A stretch of 9,926 bases of DNA from assembly GCA_001872985.1 (NCBI GenBank), contig MNYA01000482.1:1-9926 (forward strand). The letters are read 5' to 3'. This document shows positions 5,827-9,926 of the stretch, piece after piece (positions within the stretch are counted from its first letter, which is position 1; the number at the start of each line of letters is the position of its first letter). The notes under the pieces were generated by a model. The model made no database searches and was not told where the DNA came from. It worked only from the letters and a program-made list of their open reading frames with translations. The DNA comes from a bacterium CG2_30_54_10. Its GTDB lineage: Bacteria > Muiribacteriota > Ozemobacteria > Ozemobacterales > Ozemobacteraceae. A program made the translations under genes and the position numbers.

Positions 5827-6967
5827 ACCTTGCAAGGCTCGCGACCCTCGCTTGGATTGGCTTCGTCTGGCCGGGCTTTCCTGGCTTGGGGAGACGATCA
5901 AAGCAGGCCTGATCAAAAAGTTTGGGACGGCCGAGCGGGTTTTTTCCGCCACCCGTGAGGAGCTGAGCCAAGTCCAGGGCTGGACCGCGTTCCGTCTTGG
6001 CCGCTTCCTCGAACAAGGCAGATCCGCAAAGCCAATCTGCTCACCTGCCCTTCTTGACGAAAAAGGTGTACGGCTGCTCCTCTTTTCCGATCCGGATTAT
6101 CCCGAGCTTTTGCGCCAAATTCCCGATTCGCCGATCGTTCTGTTCGTGCAAGGGAAGCTTCCTCCTCCGGATCGGCCGGCCTTGGCCATCGTCGGAGCAC
6201 GCCAGGGAACACAACTCGGGTTCGACATCGCCCGAGATTTCGCCCGGGAGCTTTCCCGCGCCGGGTTCGTGATCGTAAGCGGGCTCGCTCTCGGAATTGA
6301 CACCTTCGCGCATCTTGGCGCTCTCGATGCTGAGGGAACGACGATTGCGGTACTGGGCAACGGAACCGATGTGGTGTATCCTTCCGGAAATCGCAGAATC
6401 CGCGATAGAATCCTTTTGACCGGAGCGCTTCTATCAGAATACCCCCCCGGAACCATCGCCCGACCATGGCATTTTCCCGTCCGGAATCGCATCATAGCAG
6501 GCCTGTGCTGTGGAACGCTCGTGGTTGAAGCGAGCGCACGCAGCGGGTCACTTATTACGGCGAGGCTTGCCGGCGAGCAGAACCGCGACGTGTTCGCAAT
6601 TCCCGGATCCATCCGCTCCAGGAATGCTGAGGGAACCATCGCCCTTCTCCAAGAAGGGGCCGAGGTGGTCGCCAGACCACAAGATCTCATCGACCATTAC
6701 GCCCACCTTCTTCCGGCCCGTGAAGCCGTGTCCGACCCAGACCCAGACCACGACACCGACCTCGACCCCGATGACGAAGAAACCGAACTGTTGACGGCCC
6801 TTTCCGCCGACCCGGTTCCTCTCGATCACCTGCTGGTCGACGGTCGGTGGAGTCGGGACAGGCTCTTCTCCATGCTTCTGTCTCTCGAGATGCGGGATGC
6901 AGTGGTTAAGCTTCCCGGCAACTACTACCAGTCGAAACCCAATTACCGCTCAGCAGGAAGAAAATGA
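5819..6967 (+). CDS. dprA: DNA-processing protein DprA (Smf)
   Basis: DprA binds incoming single-stranded DNA in natural transformation, protects it and loads RecA; it is also found in non-competent bacteria. The 382-residue product has an N-terminal helical SAM/HhH-like region (about 10-65). The Rossmann-fold core follows: IVGARQGTQLG at 124-134, SGLALGID at 154-161, GNGTDVVYPSGNR at 180-192, FPVRNRIIAGL at 219-229, VVEASARSGSLITA at 235-248 and VFAIPGS at 258-264. An acidic Asp/Pro linker (306-321) leads to a C-terminal winged-helix region (about 322-372). AGGAG at 5804-5808 lies 10 nt before the ATG. The gene overlaps the HEAT gene by 8 bp and smg by 4 bp, so coupled translation is likely. 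Nothing is missing from the core motifs. Confidence 0.96.
   Translation: MLEPCKARDPRLDWLRLAGLSWLGETIKAGLIKKFGTAERVFSATREELSQVQGWTAFRLGRFLEQGRSAKPICSPALLDEKGVRLLLFSDPDYPELLRQIPDSPIVLFVQGKLPPPDRPALAIVGARQGTQLGFDIARDFARELSRAGFVIVSGLALGIDTFAHLGALDAEGTTIAVLGNGTDVVYPSGNRRIRDRILLTGALLSEYPPGTIARPWHFPVRNRIIAGLCCGTLVVEASARSGSLITARLAGEQNRDVFAIPGSIRSRNAEGTIALLQEGAEVVARPQDLIDHYAHLLPAREAVSDPDPDHDTDLDPDDEETELLTALSADPVPLDHLLVDGRWSRDRLFSMLLSLEMRDAVVKLPGNYYQSKPNYRSAGRK
6734..6781 (+). repeat. GAC-rich low-complexity tract in dprA
   Basis: The codon GAC recurs at nearly every second position (GACCCAGACCCAGACC and so on). It encodes an Asp-Pro/Asp-X linker of about 16 residues between the Rossmann core and the winged helix. 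It is in frame and presumably flexible. Changes in copy number by multiples of 3 or 6 bp would keep the frame. Confidence 0.65.
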
Positions 6968-7476
6968 ACAACAACAACAACAACAACAACGACAACACCT
7001 TGCCCACCATCATGAAAATCATGGATCTCTTCATTAAGAACATGAAAAATTCCCGTGAGCTCCAATTGGACGGGTCTCCGATGGTTGAGAAGCTCGTCAA
7101 AAAGGGCTTCCGTCCAAAGGATATCGAGACAGCCGTGCGCTGTCTCGGAGTCATGGCGGCTCAAGCCGGCCCAACCCCGGAACAAACGCCTCTCGAAGAC
7201 GGCGAGATGCGAACCACTGGAATTCGACAGCTTCATGCTTCCGAAGCAATTCGGCTCACCGCCGATGCTCAGCGTGTGATCTTAGCCCTCCTGGAAGGAG
7301 GCCAGATCAGCCCAATGCATTTCGAGCAAACGATCGATTACATCTGGAAACACGATCTTCGAGAGGTAAGTCCCACGCGCCTTCAGCTAATCCTTTACCT
7401 CAACGATCCGACTCCCAACCGCAACAATTCTCCCTTCATGAGCGAGCGGGTCGAGAAACCCCGCTTCATCAACTAG
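6964..7476 (+). CDS. smg: Smg / DUF494 family protein
   Basis: The 170-residue product resembles the Smg (DUF494) family, whose biochemical role I do not know. Residues 16-65 (IMKIMDLFIKNM, then LVKKGFRPKDIETAVRCLGVM) and 86-150 (GIRQLHASEAIRLTADAQ, LLEGGQISPMHFEQTID, TRLQLILYLND) follow the family layout of two helical blocks joined by a variable loop. The order dprA-smg-topA is the classic one and supports the call strongly. The start at 6964 overlaps the dprA stop (ATGA) and has AGGAAG at 6955-6960. It gives an unusual N-terminus of Met followed by eight Asn, Asp and Asn. Family members usually begin near the later Met17 (7012), which has no ribosome binding site here. The protein is slightly longer than typical members (about 140-160) because of this extension and a short tail. 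Confidence 0.85.
   Translation: MNNNNNNNNDNTLPTIMKIMDLFIKNMKNSRELQLDGSPMVEKLVKKGFRPKDIETAVRCLGVMAAQAGPTPEQTPLEDGEMRTTGIRQLHASEAIRLTADAQRVILALLEGGQISPMHFEQTIDYIWKHDLREVSPTRLQLILYLNDPTPNRNNSPFMSERVEKPRFIN
6967..6990 (+). repeat. (AAC)8 microsatellite, poly-Asn start of Smg
   Basis: Eight perfect AAC triplets follow the start codon directly, then GAC AAC. Slippage would change the number of asparagines without breaking the frame. An A/C-rich, unstructured start region can also promote translation initiation, which may matter where the ribosome binding site is only 3 nt from the ATG. Confidence 0.9.
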
Positions 7477-7609
7477 CGGCAGAGCGTTAGCAGCGGAAAC
7501 AGCAGCAGCAGAGACAGCGGGCGGTATCGGCCACCGGCGCCGGCAGCAGCAGCAGCGGCAGCGGCAGCAGCGGACACGGGCGGCCACAGCAGAAATGACT
7601 GGAGTTCTC
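7477..7609 (+). repeat. CAG/CGG triplet-rich spacer between smg and topA
   Basis: This 133-bp gap is dominated by CAG, GCA and CGG triplets. They include 11 consecutive CAG or CGG triplets at 7541-7573 and a 10-bp palindrome CCGGCGCCGG at 7534-7543. Its base use is unlike the other intergenic regions, which are AT-rich. The topA frame stays open through it (a Gln/Arg-rich reading) but has no ATG, GTG or TTG before 7595, so it is probably untranslated. CNG repeats can fold into hairpins and could affect topA expression. I see no separate topA promoter. Confidence 0.7.
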
Positions 7610-9926
7610 ATGTCTACAAAGAGCCTTCTTATCGTCGAGTCACCCGGAAAGATCAAAACCCTTTCCAAATTTCTTGGGAAAGATTTCGTTGTCGAGGCCA
7701 GCAAAGGGCATATTATCGACCTTCTCGAAACCAGGCTCGGAGTCGATTCTGAAAATGGTTTCGTTCCGGCATTTCATCTGGTGAGAGACCGCGAGGAAGT
7801 GATTTCCCGCTTGCGCCAAGCCGCGAGAACCGCCGATCGTATTTTTCTGGCCCCCGACCCGGATCGCGAAGGGGAAGCCATCAGTTGGCATCTTGCAAGT
7901 GTCCTGAACATCGATCCGATGAGCTCATGCCGGGTCACCTTCAATTCCATAACACGGGACGATGTTCTTCAGGCCTTGGACAATCCCCGACCGATAAATC
8001 TTAACCTCGTCAATGCCCAGCAATCCAGACGGATTCTCGATCGATTGGTGGGATATCGCCTCTCTCCCCTCCTCTGGAAGAAAGTCAGCCTCGGGCTCTC
8101 CGCAGGCCGCGTTCAGTCGGTTGCGGTTCTGCTGGTATGCAGCAAAGAAAAGGAAATTCTCGCGTTCAAGCCCGAAGAGTTCTGGACGATTTCAGTCCAA
8201 GTCAAGCCGGAGCGCAATAGAGCATTTTCCGCCCGCCTCGTGAAGACCAACGGTCGAAAGTCTTCGATCGAAAATGCTGAAACCGCTCTGAAAGCGGTCG
8301 AGGAAATCCAGGCTGCGGAGATCAAGGTTGCCGCAGTCGCCAAAAAAGCCCGCAAGCAATTGCCTTCGCCCCCGTTTATTACGAGCACCCTCCAGCAGGA
8401 AGCAGCCCAGAGGTTTTCCTTCACCTCGAAGCGAACAATGTCAATTGCGCAACGTTTGTACGAGGGTGTCGAGATCGCCTCGGAAGGCCAGGTCGGCTTG
8501 ATCACCTACATGCGGACAGACTCCGTCCGCATCGCCCCGGAAGGCACGGATGGGGCTCTCGACTATATTCGCAAGACCTTCGGCCCGGTTTATTCGCTTG
8601 AGCACGCGCGGGTATTCAAAACGAAGAAAGGCGCACAAGACGCCCATGAGGCTATAAGACCAACATCTGTCTGGCGCACTCCCGAAAGCCTTGCGTCGAA
8701 TTTGAAACCTGAGGCGCTGAAACTCTACACTTTAATCTGGAAACGTTTCGTCGCGACCCAGATGGCCGAGGCTCAGTTCGAGGTTGTCACGATCGATCTG
8801 CGCGCCGGTCCCCACATTCTTTCTGCGTCCGGCACCACCCAGATTTTCGACGGTTTCACTCGCCTCTACTCCGAAACCCAAGGTGATGAAGAAGCATCAA
8901 CCGATCCTGCTGAAGCGGCCGTGGGGGCCAAGGCGGCCGAGGCGGCCGAGAGGGCCGAGATGGCCGAGATGGCCGAAGAAAGGAAGCAGAAATTGCCCGA
9001 GGTCGCTGAAGGCGATGCCGTCACGCTTTCTGGAGTTGAAAAAAAGCAAAACTTCACCGCCCCACCGCCGCGATTTTCCGAGTCAATTCTCATCAAAACC
9101 CTCGAGAAGGAAGGAATCGGGCGCCCGAGCACTTATGCGACGATCATCGAAACCATACAGCAGCGGGGATATGTCAAAAAGGTCGAGGGCCGGTTTCGGC
9201 CGTCCGATGCGGCTTTCCTGACCACACAGATTCTCACATCGAGTTTCGGGGACATCATCACCCCTGGTTTCACCGCCAGGATGGAAACCTCCCTGGACGA
9301 TGTCGAGGATGGGAACCGTGATTGGATGCGTATCCTAGCTGATTTTTATGGGCCATTCCTCTCCGATTTGAAAAAAGCCGATTCTGAGCTTCAGAAGGCA
9401 CAGCTTGCGTCTGACTGCGTCTGCTCCAAATGTGGCAGGCCGATGGTCGTCAAGCTGGGGCGCACGGGGAAGTTCCTCGCCTGCTCCGGTTACCCCGAGT
9501 GCAGAACGACCGAAAACATCCCCGAGGAGCTGCTGTTGTTCGCTGGTGGGCGCCCATCCGGGCCGGTTCCCCTTCGTAAGATTCTCGACGAATACAAGGA
9601 GAAACAGGGTCCTGCGACCGAAGCCACCGATCAGATCTGCGAGACCTGTGGGTCCCCGATGCTGATACGCACCGGCCGTTTCGGAAAGTTCATAGCCTGC
9701 TCAAAATACCCTGAATGCAAGACCACCCATCGAATCGTCCAGGATGCCGGAGTTGCCTGCCCCATCCCCGGATGCGACGGGAGAGTCGTGATAAAGAAAT
9801 CCCGCAAGCGCCGAGTGTTTTACGGGTGCTCGAAATATCCCACATGCACTATGACAACCTGGGAAAAACCTACCGGAGAGCTTTGCCCTGAATGCAAGGC
9901 GGCTCTGGTCTGGCATACGACCAAAA
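7610..9926 (+). CDS. topA: DNA topoisomerase I (type IA), 3' end outside window
   Basis: TopA relaxes negative supercoils by cutting one strand through a tyrosine-DNA link. I translated 772 codons without a stop; the gene runs past the window end. The TOPRIM domain has IVESP (Glu10), SKGHI and APDPDREGEAI (acidic Asp83, Asp85 and Glu87). Next come SAGRVQSVAV (164-173), the active-site motif GLITYMRTDS with Tyr300, and PPPRFSE (485-491) followed by EGIGRPSTYA. C-terminal zinc ribbons have Cys605/608/625/631, Cys677/680/697/703, Cys717/722/740/746 and the beginning of a fourth (Cys759/762). An Ala/Glu-rich insert lies at about 435-455. GGAG at 7601-7604 sits 5 nt before ATG 7610; an in-frame ATG at 7595 lacks a ribosome binding site and is less likely. 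It is the third gene of the dprA-smg-topA cluster. Confidence 0.97.
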   Translation, partial: MSTKSLLIVESPGKIKTLSKFLGKDFVVEASKGHIIDLLETRLGVDSENGFVPAFHLVRDREEVISRLRQAARTADRIFLAPDPDREGEAISWHLASVLNIDPMSSCRVTFNSITRDDVLQALDNPRPINLNLVNAQQSRRILDRLVGYRLSPLLWKKVSLGLSAGRVQSVAVLLVCSKEKEILAFKPEEFWTISVQVKPERNRAFSARLVKTNGRKSSIENAETALKAVEEIQAAEIKVAAVAKKARKQLPSPPFITSTLQQEAAQRFSFTSKRTMSIAQRLYEGVEIASEGQVGLITYMRTDSVRIAPEGTDGALDYIRKTFGPVYSLEHARVFKTKKGAQDAHEAIRPTSVWRTPESLASNLKPEALKLYTLIWKRFVATQMAEAQFEVVTIDLRAGPHILSASGTTQIFDGFTRLYSETQGDEEASTDPAEAAVGAKAAEAAERAEMAEMAEERKQKLPEVAEGDAVTLSGVEKKQNFTAPPPRFSESILIKTLEKEGIGRPSTYATIIETIQQRGYVKKVEGRFRPSDAAFLTTQILTSSFGDIITPGFTARMETSLDDVEDGNRDWMRILADFYGPFLSDLKKADSELQKAQLASDCVCSKCGRPMVVKLGRTGKFLACSGYPECRTTENIPEELLLFAGGRPSGPVPLRKILDEYKEKQGPATEATDQICETCGSPMLIRTGRFGKFIACSKYPECKTTHRIVQDAGVACPIPGCDGRVVIKKSRKRRVFYGCSKYPTCTMTTWEKPTGELCPECKAALVWHTTK
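8912..8975 (+). repeat. GCC-GAG low-complexity tract inside topA
   Basis: GCGGCCGAG, GCCGAGATG and related units encode an Ala/Glu/Met-rich stretch (about residues 435-455). It lies between the GFTRLYSE segment and KLPEVAEGD. It should form a charged helix or coil exposed on the surface. It is in frame and varies by whole codons. Other TopA proteins have a variable loop here, so it is unlikely to affect catalysis. Confidence 0.7.

Noticed and set aside
6548..6829. Minus-strand frame with a Val/Gly-rich run
   Set aside because: It is the reverse reading of the GAC-rich linker and conserved core of dprA; the plus-strand motifs explain the sequence.
7387..7704. Cys/Arg-rich minus-strand frame
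   Set aside because: It is a by-product of the CAG/CGG triplets read in reverse and overlaps the ends of both smg and topA.

Overview
This 9.9 kb window comes from a bacterial chromosome with moderately high GC, whose non-coding stretches are visibly more AT-rich. It holds six coherent genes and the 5' part of a seventh, all on the + strand. The genes are mostly conserved housekeeping ones. The set (diadenylate cyclase CdaA with CdaR, an Smg/DUF494 protein between dprA and topA, a very long HEAT-repeat protein) fits a diderm or deep-branching, possibly uncultured, bacterium. I see nothing that fixes the phylum. I found no phage genes, CRISPR array, tRNA or rRNA.

Region 1 (1-365) has no convincing gene. 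It carries an imperfect inverted repeat of about 160 bp that looks like a MITE or transposon relic, a perfect 14-bp palindrome, and a plausible extended -10 promoter in front of dapA. Region 2 (366-3294) is a tight operon: dapA (lysine/diaminopimelate synthesis), cdaA (membrane diadenylate cyclase making c-di-AMP) and cdaR (YbbR-repeat regulator of CdaA). The gaps are +5 bp and -4 bp. The glmM gene that often follows cdaA-cdaR is not here; the link to cell-wall supply is dapA instead.

Region 3 (3295-3507) is intergenic. It has two 59-bp direct repeats built on a 10-bp unit, then a TTGACT/TATATA promoter placed so that the next mRNA would be nearly leaderless. Region 4 (3508-5826) encodes a HEAT-repeat solenoid of about 772 residues. 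Much of it has a three-repeat superperiod of 91-92 residues. Its end overlaps dprA by 8 bp.

Region 5 (5819-9926) is the conserved trio dprA - smg - topA (DNA-uptake/recombination mediator, DUF494 protein, topoisomerase I). topA runs off the window within its chain of C-terminal zinc ribbons. Four simple-sequence tracts lie in this trio: an Asp/Pro linker in DprA, poly-Asn at the Smg N-terminus, CAG/CGG triplets before topA, and an Ala/Glu tract inside TopA.

The most unusual items are the HEAT protein (superperiod, promoter, coupling to dprA), the pairing of dapA with c-di-AMP genes, and the repeat elements. I do not see a complete novel defence or mobile system here.
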